DNA of 64,000 bases from Meridianimarinicoccus sp044221805. GTDB lineage: Bacteria; Pseudomonadota; Alphaproteobacteria; Rhodobacterales; Rhodobacteraceae. Below the pieces are notes generated by a model. That model saw only the letters and a list, made by a program, of their open reading frames with translations. It had not been told where the DNA came from and did no database searches. This document shows positions 17,460 through 26,375 of this stretch, piece after piece. The position numbers and the translations under genes are program-made. Every line of letters begins with the position of its first letter. Position 1 is the stretch's first letter. The stretch is from assembly GCA_044221805.1 (NCBI GenBank), contig JBGAOK010000002.1, positions 1-64,000 of the forward strand, read 5' to 3'.

Positions 17460-18529
17460 GGATCCAGTCCCGGGAACGGATGTGACGCTGCAGGCGTCGC
17501 CGAGAGACATTGGAAGAGAGACCCCATTTCCTCGGGATGGGTCAAGCGGCGATGTGCGGCCGTGTGGGCGTCCAGATCGGCGCCGCTCAGGTTTCGGGCA
17601 AGGGTCTGCGCCCGTGCGGTGATGCCGAGCCGCTCGAGGAACACGCCCTGCGGGATCGGACCCTGGACAGCGGTGCCGGGCACCGACTCCATCGCCCGTT
17701 TCAACGCCTCGAAGTCCACATGGGCGGTCAGGTCGGCCAGACCCGGCGCCTCGAGCGGGTCGGCATAGGCGTGCGACCGCATCGCCTGGAAGGTGTCGCC
17801 GCGGGACCGCCAGCTGCCGTAGTCGATGAACAGCGCGGCACCGCCGAAACCCGCAATCCGCTCGGCCACCTGGGTGGCGATGGCCAGTCCGGGGGCGCAG
17901 ATTTCCACCACCATGCCCGGCACCGTCTCGTCATAGCGATGGGCCAGCCCGGCATAGCGGGTCGGGGCCGACAGCCCGAAGGCCAGCCGGCCGTCATCCA
18001 CCGTCACCTGCCGCTCGCGCCAGCCGTCCTCGACCCTGAGGAACTGGCGGATCGGCAGCGCGTCGATGAATTCGTTCGCCACCAGGAACAGCGGCATTTG
18101 GGGCAGGCTGTCCAGCCGGTCGTGCCAGACCGGCGTCCGCCCCGGCAGGGCTTGGGCCTGCGCAGCGCGCAGCACCGGCGAGGCTTCGACCAGATGCACC
18201 TCGGCCGCGGCGTGGAAGCCGGGCACCACCGCCGCTGCCCGCAGCAGGTCGGCCATCAGCGTGCCGCGGCCCGGCCCCAGCTCGGCCAGCGCGAAGGTCG
18301 GCGGTCTGCCCTGGTCGATCCAGGCCTGGACCATCGCCAGCCCGATCAGTTCGCCGAACATCTGGCTGATCTCGGGCCCGGTGATGAAGTCGCCCGCCCG
18401 GCCCAGCGGGTCGCGGGTGGCGTAATAGCCATGAACCGGGTGCAGCAGGCATTCCGCCATGTAGTCGGCCAGGCTGATCGGCCCGGTGGCCGCGAGACGG
18501 CGGATCAGGATCTCGGCCAGCGGGGTCAT
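17456..18529 (-). CDS. NDUFAF7/MidA-type SAM-dependent methyltransferase
   Basis: A 357-residue class I methyltransferase of the NDUFAF7 family; the mitochondrial homologue methylates an arginine of a complex I subunit. The SAM-binding motif is LAELGPGRGTLMADLL, preceded by HPVHGYYATRDPLG and GDFITGPEISQMFGELIG, and followed by FLVANEFIDALPIRQF and ALFIDYG. The bacterial substrate is not established. Start and stop both overlap neighbours in ATGA arrangements (lgt upstream, pgeF downstream), indicating tight operon coupling. Confidence 0.92.
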   Translation of the reverse strand: MTPLAEILIRRLAATGPISLADYMAECLLHPVHGYYATRDPLGRAGDFITGPEISQMFGELIGLAMVQAWIDQGRPPTFALAELGPGRGTLMADLLRAAAVVPGFHAAAEVHLVEASPVLRAAQAQALPGRTPVWHDRLDSLPQMPLFLVANEFIDALPIRQFLRVEDGWRERQVTVDDGRLAFGLSAPTRYAGLAHRYDETVPGMVVEICAPGLAIATQVAERIAGFGGAALFIDYGSWRSRGDTFQAMRSHAYADPLEAPGLADLTAHVDFEALKRAMESVPGTAVQGPIPQGVFLERLGITARAQTLARNLSGADLDAHTAAHRRLTHPEEMGSLFQCLSATPAASHPFPGLDP

Positions 18530-19419
18530 GCGCGGCGCCGGGTTTCGGACCAGGCGAGCAGGGCCAACCCCACCGCTACCATTGGCAGGGACAGGACCTG
18601 CCCCATGGTCAGGCCGTATTCGCCCAGTTGCAGCACATGGCCCCAGGGATTGGCGTCGGTGACGAACTGGGCATCGGCCTGCCGGAACTGCTCGACCACC
18701 AGCCGGGCGAGACCATAGCCGAGGAAGAACAGCCCTGCGACGCGGCCGGGCACCTTCAACGCACCGCGCCGCCAGGCCAGCCAGACCAGCAGCCCGCCCA
18801 GCAGCAGACCTTCCAGCGCCGCCTCGTAGAGCTGAGAGGGGTGCCGGGCACAGGGGCCGGTCCAGCCCGCGGGGCAGGTCTGCGCCCATTCGCCCGGAAA
18901 TATCACGCCCCAGGGCAACGTGGTGGGCCGGCCCCAGAGCTCGGCGTTGATGAAGTTGGCGACGCGGCCCAGGAACAGGCCCGGCGGCGTCGCCAGCGCC
19001 AGCACATCGGCAGTGCCGGCCCAGGACAGCCGGTGGCGGCGCACGAACACCGCCGTCGCGATGACCACGCCGGCCAGACCGCCATGGAAGGCCATGCCGC
19101 CCTGCCACAGCTTCAGGATCTCGCCCGGGTTCGCCCGGTAGTAGCCCGGCTGGTAGAACAGCACGAAGCCCAGCCGCCCGCCCAGCACCACGCCCAGGAT
19201 GACCCAGGTCAGCAGCGCCTCGGCCTGCGCCGGGGTCATCGGCGCCCGGTCGCCGGGCCAGAGGCCGGGCCGCGACAGCGCCCGCCGGACCAGCCAAAGC
19301 CCGATCAGCAGGCCGGCGATATAGGCCAGCGCATACCAGCGCAGGGCGAAGCCGAAGCCGCCGATCTCGAACGAGAAGACCTCCGGACTGAGCGGCGGAA
19401 AGGGCAGGGCGAAGACCAT
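18526..19419 (-). CDS. lgt: Prolipoprotein diacylglyceryl transferase
   Basis: Lgt transfers diacylglycerol from phosphatidylglycerol to the lipobox cysteine of prolipoproteins in the inner membrane. The 297-residue protein has about seven hydrophobic helices and the Lgt signature GRVANFINAELWGRPT, plus GGMAFHGGLAGV and RHPSQLYEAALEG, which carry the essential His, Arg and Glu. The start at 19419 (MVFALPFPPL) fits the family; the frame extends upstream through a basic segment. It is divergent from ubiK. Confidence 0.96.
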   Translation of the reverse strand: MVFALPFPPLSPEVFSFEIGGFGFALRWYALAYIAGLLIGLWLVRRALSRPGLWPGDRAPMTPAQAEALLTWVILGVVLGGRLGFVLFYQPGYYRANPGEILKLWQGGMAFHGGLAGVVIATAVFVRRHRLSWAGTADVLALATPPGLFLGRVANFINAELWGRPTTLPWGVIFPGEWAQTCPAGWTGPCARHPSQLYEAALEGLLLGGLLVWLAWRRGALKVPGRVAGLFFLGYGLARLVVEQFRQADAQFVTDANPWGHVLQLGEYGLTMGQVLSLPMVAVGLALLAWSETRRRA

Positions 19420-19511
19420 GGCGGCACTTCGCAGCCGACCCCGGCCGAAGTCAACCTTGAGCTTGGGCCTCCGCCACGCCATATCCTCCTTGGCCACCGA
19501 AGGAGGGCAAC

Positions 19512-19760
19512 ATGCAGACCAGGTCCAAGATCCTCGACGACATCTCCCAGTTGATGACCAATGCCATGGGGGTCGCGCAGGGCGCCCGGGACGAGGCCGA
19601 GACCGCGGTCAAGGGCCTGCTCGACCGCTGGCTGGCTGACCGCAACTTCGTCACACGCGAGGAATTCGACGCGGTGCGTGCCATGGCCCAGAAGGCCCGC
19701 GAGGAGAACGAGGCCCTGAAGGCCCGTCTGGACGCAATTCAGGGTGGCCCCCAGGGCTGA
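19512..19760 (+). CDS. ubiK: UbiK-type accessory factor (BMFP family)
   Basis: An 82-residue helical protein of the BMFP/YqiC family: KILDDISQLMTNAMGVAQ, LLDRWLADRNFVTREEFDAV, and a coiled coil MAQKAREENEALKARLDAIQ that would form a trimer. UbiK assists ubiquinone biosynthesis by linking the Ubi complex to membrane lipid. A strong ribosome-binding site (GAAGGAGGG) lies 6 bases before the ATG. It is divergent from lgt. Ubiquinone genes ubiE-ubiB occur about 30 kb further right. Confidence 0.85.
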   Translation: MQTRSKILDDISQLMTNAMGVAQGARDEAETAVKGLLDRWLADRNFVTREEFDAVRAMAQKAREENEALKARLDAIQGGPQG

Positions 19761-19994
19761 TCCCTGCCTTGCAGGCGTGCGGCAGACACGACCTGCCCAA
19801 TCCTGCGTCATCAGTCTGTTACAAGCCGGCCGCCCGGGTCGGGAGGGCGTTTCGTCACGGAAATATCGCTTTACAGGGTGTGCCTTTTGCTCACACCATA
19901 TATTGTAAGCGGTGTTGCTCCTTGACCCCGCTTGTTGGGCAGGCACCAAGTCTTGGCGCATTTGCCGCCAAGGCTGCAAGCAGCGAGGCCGGGC

Positions 19995-20492
19995 ATGTCA
20001 CTTTCCGAACATCTGATCGACGGAGCGCATCCCATCGACATCGTCGAGACCCTGGCAGAGGACAATGACTGGGAATTCGACCGAGTCGGAGAGGACCAGA
20101 TCGCCATGGCGGTCGAGGGCCAGTGGCGCACCTATTCGATCACGCTGGCCTGGTCGGCCCGGGACGAGACGTTGCGGATGATTGCCAGTTTCGAACTGGA
20201 TCCGCCGGCGGACCGCACGCCGGAACTCTACGAGATGGTGAACCTTGCCAATGACGGCTGCTGGACCGGGGCGTTCTCGTTCTGGGCCGAACAGAAGCTG
20301 ATGGTCTATCGCTATGGCCTCTTGCTGACCGGCGGGCAATGCGCATCGGCCGACCAGATCGACATGATCATCGCCACCGCCGTCGCCGCCGCCGAACGGT
20401 ACTATCCGGCCTTCCAGCTGGTCTGCTGGGGTGATACCAAGCCCGAGGCGGCCGCCAAGGTCGCCATTGCCGAGGCCTACGGGCGCGCCTGA
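19995..20492 (+). CDS. YbjN domain-containing protein
   Basis: A 165-residue YbjN-family protein, of unknown biochemical function; the fold resembles type III secretion chaperones. Typical elements are WEFDRVGEDQIAMAVEGQW, ASFELDPPADRTPELYEMVN and CWTGAFSFWAEQKLMVYRYG. The ATG at 19995 follows a GC-rich leader; the longer frame from 19932 is not supported by the family. It precedes proC by 50 bases in the same direction. Confidence 0.85.
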   Translation: MSLSEHLIDGAHPIDIVETLAEDNDWEFDRVGEDQIAMAVEGQWRTYSITLAWSARDETLRMIASFELDPPADRTPELYEMVNLANDGCWTGAFSFWAEQKLMVYRYGLLLTGGQCASADQIDMIIATAVAAAERYYPAFQLVCWGDTKPEAAAKVAIAEAYGRA

Positions 20493-20542
20493 CCCGATCC
20501 GGCGCCGGCCTCGCAAGGGTCGGGCCGAGAGGGGGGAAGGCA

Positions 20543-21355
20543 ATGAACGAAGCGATCGCGCGCCGCGGCCTGGTGCTTCTGGGCTGCGGCAAGATGGGTT
20601 CGGCGCTGCTGGCAGGATGGCTGGCGCAGGGGCTGCCGGCCGACCGGGTCTGGGTGATCGAACCGCGGCCTTCGGACTGGCTGAAAGCCCTGCCGGGGCT
20701 GAACCTGAATGCTCCGCTACCGGCCGACCCCGCACTGGTGCTGGTCGCGGTCAAGCCGCAGATGATGGCCGCGGCCCTGCCGGAGCTGGCGGCCATGGGC
20801 AACGGCGACACGGTGTTCCTGTCGATCGCCGCCGGCATCCCGATCCGGACCTACCTCGACCTCTTGGGAGACCGCACACCGGTCGTCCGGGCGATGCCGA
20901 ACACGCCGGCGGCGGTCGGTCAGGGCATGACCGCGGTGATCGGTGGCGCCACGGCCGACGAAGCCGCGGTCGCCATGGCCGAAGATCTGCTCGCGGCGGT
21001 CGGCCAGACCGTCCGGCTCGAGAGCGAGGCCCAGATGGACGCGGTCACCGCCCTGTCGGGTAGCGGCCCGGCCTACGTCTTCCACATGATCGAGGCGCTG
21101 GCTGCCGCGGGCGAAGCGGAGGGCCTGGCCCCCGAGCTGGCGCTCAGGCTGGCCACCGCCACCGTGGCCGGGGCGGGCGCGCTGGCGATGGCCTCGGCGG
21201 AGCATCCCGCGCAGTTGCGAGTCAACGTGACCAGCCCGGCCGGCACCACCGCCGCCGGACTGGCGCACTTGATGGACGAGGCGACCGGCTTGCCGCCGCT
21301 GATCCGCCGCACTGTCGCCGCCGCCGCCGCCCGCTCGCGCGAGCTGGGCCAATGA
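20543..21355 (+). CDS. proC: Pyrroline-5-carboxylate reductase
   Basis: ProC reduces pyrroline-5-carboxylate to proline with NAD(P)H, the last step of proline synthesis. The 270-residue product has the nucleotide-binding LLGCGKMGSALLAGWLAQG, VAVKPQMM, RAMPNTPAAVGQGMT, and the C-terminal dimerisation motif VTALSGSGPAYVFHMIEAL with NVTSPAGTTAAGL. A GGGGGAAGG ribosome-binding site precedes the ATG. The downstream tRNA-binding gene overlaps it in ATGA (21352-21355). Confidence 0.96.
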   Translation: MNEAIARRGLVLLGCGKMGSALLAGWLAQGLPADRVWVIEPRPSDWLKALPGLNLNAPLPADPALVLVAVKPQMMAAALPELAAMGNGDTVFLSIAAGIPIRTYLDLLGDRTPVVRAMPNTPAAVGQGMTAVIGGATADEAAVAMAEDLLAAVGQTVRLESEAQMDAVTALSGSGPAYVFHMIEALAAAGEAEGLAPELALRLATATVAGAGALAMASAEHPAQLRVNVTSPAGTTAAGLAHLMDEATGLPPLIRRTVAAAAARSRELGQ

Positions 21356-21702
21356 GCGACGCGCCCGGCTTTGCCACGATCGAGGATTTCCACCGGCTCG
21401 ACATCCGGGTCGGCACCGTGGTCCGGGCCGAGCCCTATCCCGAGGCGCGGACGCCGGCGATCAAGCTCTGGGTCGATTTCGGTGCTGCGATCGGGCTGAA
21501 GCAGAGTTCCGCCCAGATCACCGCCCATTACGCGCCGGACGCGCTGGTCGGCAAGCAGGTGCTGGCAGTGGTCAACTTCCCGCCGCGCCGGATCGGCGCC
21601 TTCCTGTCCGAGATCCTCGTCCTCGGCCTGCCGGACGGCGAGGGGCAGGTGGTGCTGATCGGTCCCGACCAGCCGGTGCCGGCGGGCGGGCGGCTCTACT
21701 GA
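21352..21702 (+). CDS. CsaA-type tRNA-binding domain protein
   Basis: A 116-residue OB-fold protein matching the tRNA-binding domain of CsaA and of the methionyl-tRNA synthetase C-terminus: FHRLDIRVGTVVRAEPYPEA, LKQSSAQITAHYAPDALVG, VLAVVNFPPRRIGAFLSEIL and the end VPAGGRLY. CsaA has been described as a secretion-related chaperone; other members bind tRNA. It overlaps proC by 4 bases and is convergent with tdk. Confidence 0.88.
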   Translation: MSDAPGFATIEDFHRLDIRVGTVVRAEPYPEARTPAIKLWVDFGAAIGLKQSSAQITAHYAPDALVGKQVLAVVNFPPRRIGAFLSEILVLGLPDGEGQVVLIGPDQPVPAGGRLY

Positions 21703-21712
21703 GCCGGGCAGG

Positions 21713-22300
21713 TCAGCTGCCGTCGTCGCCCATCGCCGCGCGCCAGTGGCGCCGGCACAGCGACACATAGGTCTCGTTGCCGCCGATCTGGACCTGCGCG
21801 CCGCGGCGGGCGGGCTTGCCGTCGGGACCCTGGCGGACCACCATGCTGGCGCGCTTGCCGCAATGGCAGATCGTGCGCACCTCGCGCAGGTCGTCGGCCA
21901 GCGCCAGCAGCGCGGCCGAACCCGGGAACAGCCGGCCGCGGAAGTCGGTGCGCAGGCCATAGGCCATCACCGGCACGCCCAGGTCATCGACCACCCGCGC
22001 CAAGTGCCAGACCTGCGCCTCGCTCAGGAACTGCGCCTCGTCCACGAAGGCGCAGGCCAGCGGGGCGCCGCGGTGCCGGCCGGCGATCAGCGCGAACAGG
22101 TCGGTATCACCCTCGAAGGCCAGCGCGTCGGAGGAGATGCCGATCCGCGAGGCGATCCGCCCCAGCCCGGCCCGCCGGTCCATCGCCGCGGTCAGGCGCA
22201 GGGTTTCCATCCCGCGCTCGCGGTAATTGTAATCGGCCTGCAGCAGCGCGGTCGACTTGCCGGCGTTCATCGTCGAGTAGTGGAAATAGAGCTTCGCCAT
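21713..22300 (-). CDS. tdk: Thymidine kinase
   Basis: A 195-residue type II thymidine kinase of nucleotide salvage. P-loop MNAGKSTALLQADYNYRERG, the Walker B-like DEAQFLSEAQV, and AYGLRTDFRGRLF are all present. The zinc-binding region has CHCGKRA and a later LCRRHW. The length and start (MAKLYFHYSTMN) are normal. Confidence 0.95.
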   Translation of the reverse strand: MAKLYFHYSTMNAGKSTALLQADYNYRERGMETLRLTAAMDRRAGLGRIASRIGISSDALAFEGDTDLFALIAGRHRGAPLACAFVDEAQFLSEAQVWHLARVVDDLGVPVMAYGLRTDFRGRLFPGSAALLALADDLREVRTICHCGKRASMVVRQGPDGKPARRGAQVQIGGNETYVSLCRRHWRAAMGDDGS

Positions 22301-22335
22301 GGCGGCGGATTAGCTCCGGGACCGGAAAGGGGCAA

Positions 22336-22360
22336 GGGGTCCGCCCCAAGGACGGACCCC
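22336..22360 (-). terminator. Hairpin downstream of the lipoprotein genes
   Basis: GGGGTCCG at 22336-22343 pairs perfectly with CGGACCCC at 22353-22360 around a 9-base loop. There is no clear T run on either strand. It lies about 70 bases beyond the stop of the leftward lipoprotein gene and 36 bases upstream of the tdk start, so it probably ends the former transcript. Confidence 0.5.
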
Positions 22361-22432
22361 CGCAACCAGATCACTCGCCAAACGTCGCCGCGGCGACAGA
22401 TCAGTCATAACCACAAAGGGTTATCGGGCGGT

Positions 22433-22816
22433 TTAAGCTGGATAGCTCCGGCGCACGATGCGGAAGATCTGCGTCGGCCCCCGGCCTTCGTTGCGGATCA
22501 CGGTCAGCGTTTCGCCGCGAACGGTCAGGATCTGGCATTCCTCGGGCAATGGCGCCGGGCGGACGACGGTCCGGCACCACAACCCGTCGCGGAATGTCCA
22601 CTGGCCATTGAAGGGCTGGCCCTTGTCGGTGCCGCGGAAGGTCCAGCGCCGGCCCATCTGGATGGTCACCTCGCCATTGGTCACGGTGCGCCCGCCCACG
22701 GTCGAGATGAACTGTTCCCGGGTCTCGATACGGCCCCGGGTCACCGGCAGCACGGTGTTCGCGCAGGATGACAGCATTGTGGCCGCAAGGACCGCCATAA
22801 GGGTTATGCGCCGCAT
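22433..22816 (-). CDS. Hypothetical lipoprotein
   Basis: A 127-residue protein with a lipoprotein signal: RRITLMAVLAATMLSSC, with Cys18 in the lipobox LSSC, so the mature part is likely anchored in the periplasm. The mature region has TREQFISTVGGRTVTNGEV, WTFRGTDKGQPFNGQWTFRD and LPEECQILTV, a compact beta-rich domain of a kind seen in small proteobacterial lipoproteins. I do not recognise a function. It is preceded by a 23-residue small lipoprotein gene and argG, all leftward. Confidence 0.75.
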   Translation of the reverse strand: MRRITLMAVLAATMLSSCANTVLPVTRGRIETREQFISTVGGRTVTNGEVTIQMGRRWTFRGTDKGQPFNGQWTFRDGLWCRTVVRPAPLPEECQILTVRGETLTVIRNEGRGPTQIFRIVRRSYPA

Positions 22817-22833
22817 TCCGTCCCGTCTCCTGC

Positions 22834-22905
22834 TCAGTTGCTCGGAACCAGCGGGACACCGCAGCCGGTCAGGCTCGCGAGGGCGACCAGAAGAAAGGCG
22901 CGCAT
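22834..22905 (-). CDS. Very small lipoprotein (23 residues)
   Basis: From ATG 22905 the minus strand reads MRAFLLVALASLTGCGVPLV followed by PSN and a stop at 22834-22836. It is a complete lipoprotein signal with lipobox LTGC at Cys15 and only eight more residues, so the mature lipopeptide would be nine residues long. Tiny lipoproteins with a GVP motif after the lipobox cysteine are known in Rhodobacterales. It sits between argG and the 127-residue lipoprotein gene with 17 bases to the latter. The function is unknown. Confidence 0.7.
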   Translation of the reverse strand: MRAFLLVALASLTGCGVPLVPSN

Positions 22906-22971
22906 GTCCGGGTTCCTGCTCGGTTGTCCGGGGCAGCCTAGGCGGAACCGGCCCCGGACGCAATCTCGCCG

Positions 22972-24201
<1,230 letters not shown>

Positions 24202-24359
24202 GGGCGGCTCCGATTGCGAGGTCCGCGCGCGGTCTAGCGCGGACGCGGCGCAGGAACAAGGCGGTGAGGTTGCGTGGCCGTGTCCCGCAGGGCCTTGCGT
24301 CGAAGGCGCAGCATGCGGATAGCTTCGCGCAAAAGACGAATCCGGCAGGGGAAGCAGCC

Positions 24360-25100
24360 ATGGCGATCTGGACCGATGCGGCAAGGACGGAGACGGTCGC
24401 GGATGGCGGACTGCCGGTGCTTCCCTGCCACATCGCAGACCCGGCCGGCGCACTGCGGGGGACGGTGCTGCTGATCCATGGTCGCAACGGCTCGGCCGCC
24501 CAGCCGCATGTGGACGAGATCGCCCGCGCCTATCTGGACCGGGGCTGGCGCGTCGCTGCCCCGGACCTGCCCCATTCCGAGGCCACGCCGGGGCTGGGCG
24601 CGCCGGCGGACCTGACCATGACCGGCCATGCCGCGGCCGCGGCGCGGGTGCTGCGCTGGCTCAGGCCAAGGCTGGCGGCGCCGCGCTTCGCCCTCGCCGG
24701 GCACAGCCTTGGCGCCTATGCCGCGGCGATGATCGCGGATCAGGCGGACGAATTGCACCACCTGCTTGCGGTCTCGCCGGCGCTGTCGGGCCGGGCGCTG
24801 CTGTCGGCGCGCCGGGCGATGGGGCCGGACGCGGTGGCCGCGCTGGAAAGCGAGGTGCCGCTGATGCGGGTCGAGATGGAAGCCTGCGATGCCGCGCCGG
24901 CACTGGCGCGGCTGTCGGCGCCGGTCGCCGTGCTGACCGGAGCACCGGACGGAATCACCCCGCCGCGCTTCGCCCGGGCCTATTTCGCCTGCGCCGCGGA
25001 AGGCCGGTTCTACGCCACCATCCCCGACCAGCACCATTGCCCGACCGGGCCCCGGACCCGGGCGCTGCTCGACGCCGCGCTGGACGCGGTCGAGGCATGA
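24360..25100 (+). CDS. Alpha/beta hydrolase
   Basis: A 246-residue serine hydrolase with the oxyanion segment VLLIHGRNGSAAQP and the nucleophile elbow LAGHSLGAYAAAM. The acid and His of the triad are probably in TGAPDGITPP and PDQHHCPTG. It has no signal peptide. A GGGGAAG ribosome-binding site precedes the ATG. Its stop overlaps the start of the GH15 gene in ATGA (25097-25100), so the two are made together. In this context it might remove ester substituents (such as succinyl or acetyl) from glucan fragments, but that is only inferred from position. Confidence 0.8.
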   Translation: MAIWTDAARTETVADGGLPVLPCHIADPAGALRGTVLLIHGRNGSAAQPHVDEIARAYLDRGWRVAAPDLPHSEATPGLGAPADLTMTGHAAAAARVLRWLRPRLAAPRFALAGHSLGAYAAAMIADQADELHHLLAVSPALSGRALLSARRAMGPDAVAALESEVPLMRVEMEACDAAPALARLSAPVAVLTGAPDGITPPRFARAYFACAAEGRFYATIPDQHHCPTGPRTRALLDAALDAVEA

Positions 25101-26375
25101 GCGACGCGCTGTCCGCCGGTATTACGGCGCGCCGGCTTGGCGCCATCCGGTCGATCCGCACGGCGGTCTCCGCCACCGGGCTCGTGCGCCAGCGGCCGGG
25201 CTTCGGCTGGGTGGTGCGCCCGGCGCCGGGGTCGGTGCTGGCCTCGCCCCGGGTCGCCGACTGGAACCCCGAGCCCGACTATTTCCACCACTGGATCCGC
25301 GATGCGGCGGTGGTGATGCGGGTGCTGCCCGACATCCTGCCCCATGTCGCCGAGGAAGACCGCGGCTGGTGGCTGCAGGCCTTCCGCGACCATGTGCGGT
25401 TCTCGCTGGCGATCTCGGACCCGGACCGGCCGGCGCTGTCGGAAAACCCCCTGCGCCGCAGCACCAGGGCCAGCCATCTGGAATACCTGCGCCCGGATGT
25501 GGAGCTTCACGCCCTGACCGGCAGCGCCCGGCTGGGCGAGCCGCGGGTGGCCCCCGACGGCACCCCCGACCTGGAACGCTGGAGCCGGCCGCAGGATGAC
25601 GGGCCGGCGCTTCGGGTCGGCTGCTGCCTGGGGGTGATCGCGGCCCTGCCCGAGCTGGACGGCGAGGCGGTTTCCCGGCTGGTCCGGCGCGACCTTGACC
25701 ATCTGGCCGCGGTGGCCGGCCGGCCCTGCATCGGCCCGTGGGAGGAAGAACCGCCCCGGCGCCATTCCTTCACCCTGATCGTGCAGTGGGATGCGCTGGA
25801 CCGCGGCGCCGCATGGCTGGCCGGGCGCGGCGAGGCCGAGGCCGCCGCCCGGATGGCGTCCGCCGCCGCACGGGTCGCCGGGCTGGTCGAGGCCTGCGCC
25901 GCCCCCTCGGCCGCGGCGTGGAAGGACAGCATCGAGGCCGGCGCGTCCGAGCATGACGCCGCCACCGTGCTGGCCATCCTTCATGCCGGGCGCGATGCGG
26001 GGCCGTTCGGCCTGTCGGCCTCGCGCACCATGGGCACGGTGGCCGCACTGGAACGGGATTTCGCCGGGCTCTATCCGATCAATGCCGGCCGGCAGGTGCT
26101 GGCCATCGGCCGGTCGACCCGCGATGGCTTCTTCGGCGGCAACCCATGGTTCCCGGTGACGCTGGGCTTTGCCGAGCTGCATTACCGCCTTGCCGAACGC
26201 AACCGTGCCCGCCCGGCCTTCGAGAAGGCCGAATCCTGGATGCGGCTGATCCATGACGTGGCACCGGCCGGCGACGCGCTGCCGGAGCAGTTCGACCGCC
26301 GGACCGGCGCGCCGGTCTCGTGCCTGGGCCTCCGCCGCAAGGGACGCCGCGCTTCAGGCGATGAGATCGAGATAG
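25097..26375 (+). pseudogene. GH15 glucohydrolase (glucoamylase/glucodextranase type) with a C-terminal frame disruption
   Basis: About 415 residues of a GH15 enzyme, which removes terminal alpha-linked glucose with inversion. The substrate-binding DYFHHWIRDAAVVMR is near residue 60. The general acid lies in GPWEEEPPRRHSFT, and the base probably in LPEQFDRRTGAPVSCLGL. The frame then fails just before the usual LTW-S/A-A ending. Another frame at 26325 reads WASAARDAALQAMRSR and stops at 26373-26375. The break fits loss of 11 bases between two TGGGCCT copies. The protein has no signal peptide and overlaps the convergent GH144 gene end. It may still make a nearly complete enzyme, or the break may be an assembly error. 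Confidence 0.75.

Noticed and set aside
19861..19910. Promoter TTTACA...TATATT upstream of ybjN
   Set aside because: The spacer is 23 bases, too long; an AT-rich hairpin-like stretch is present but no promoter can be supported.
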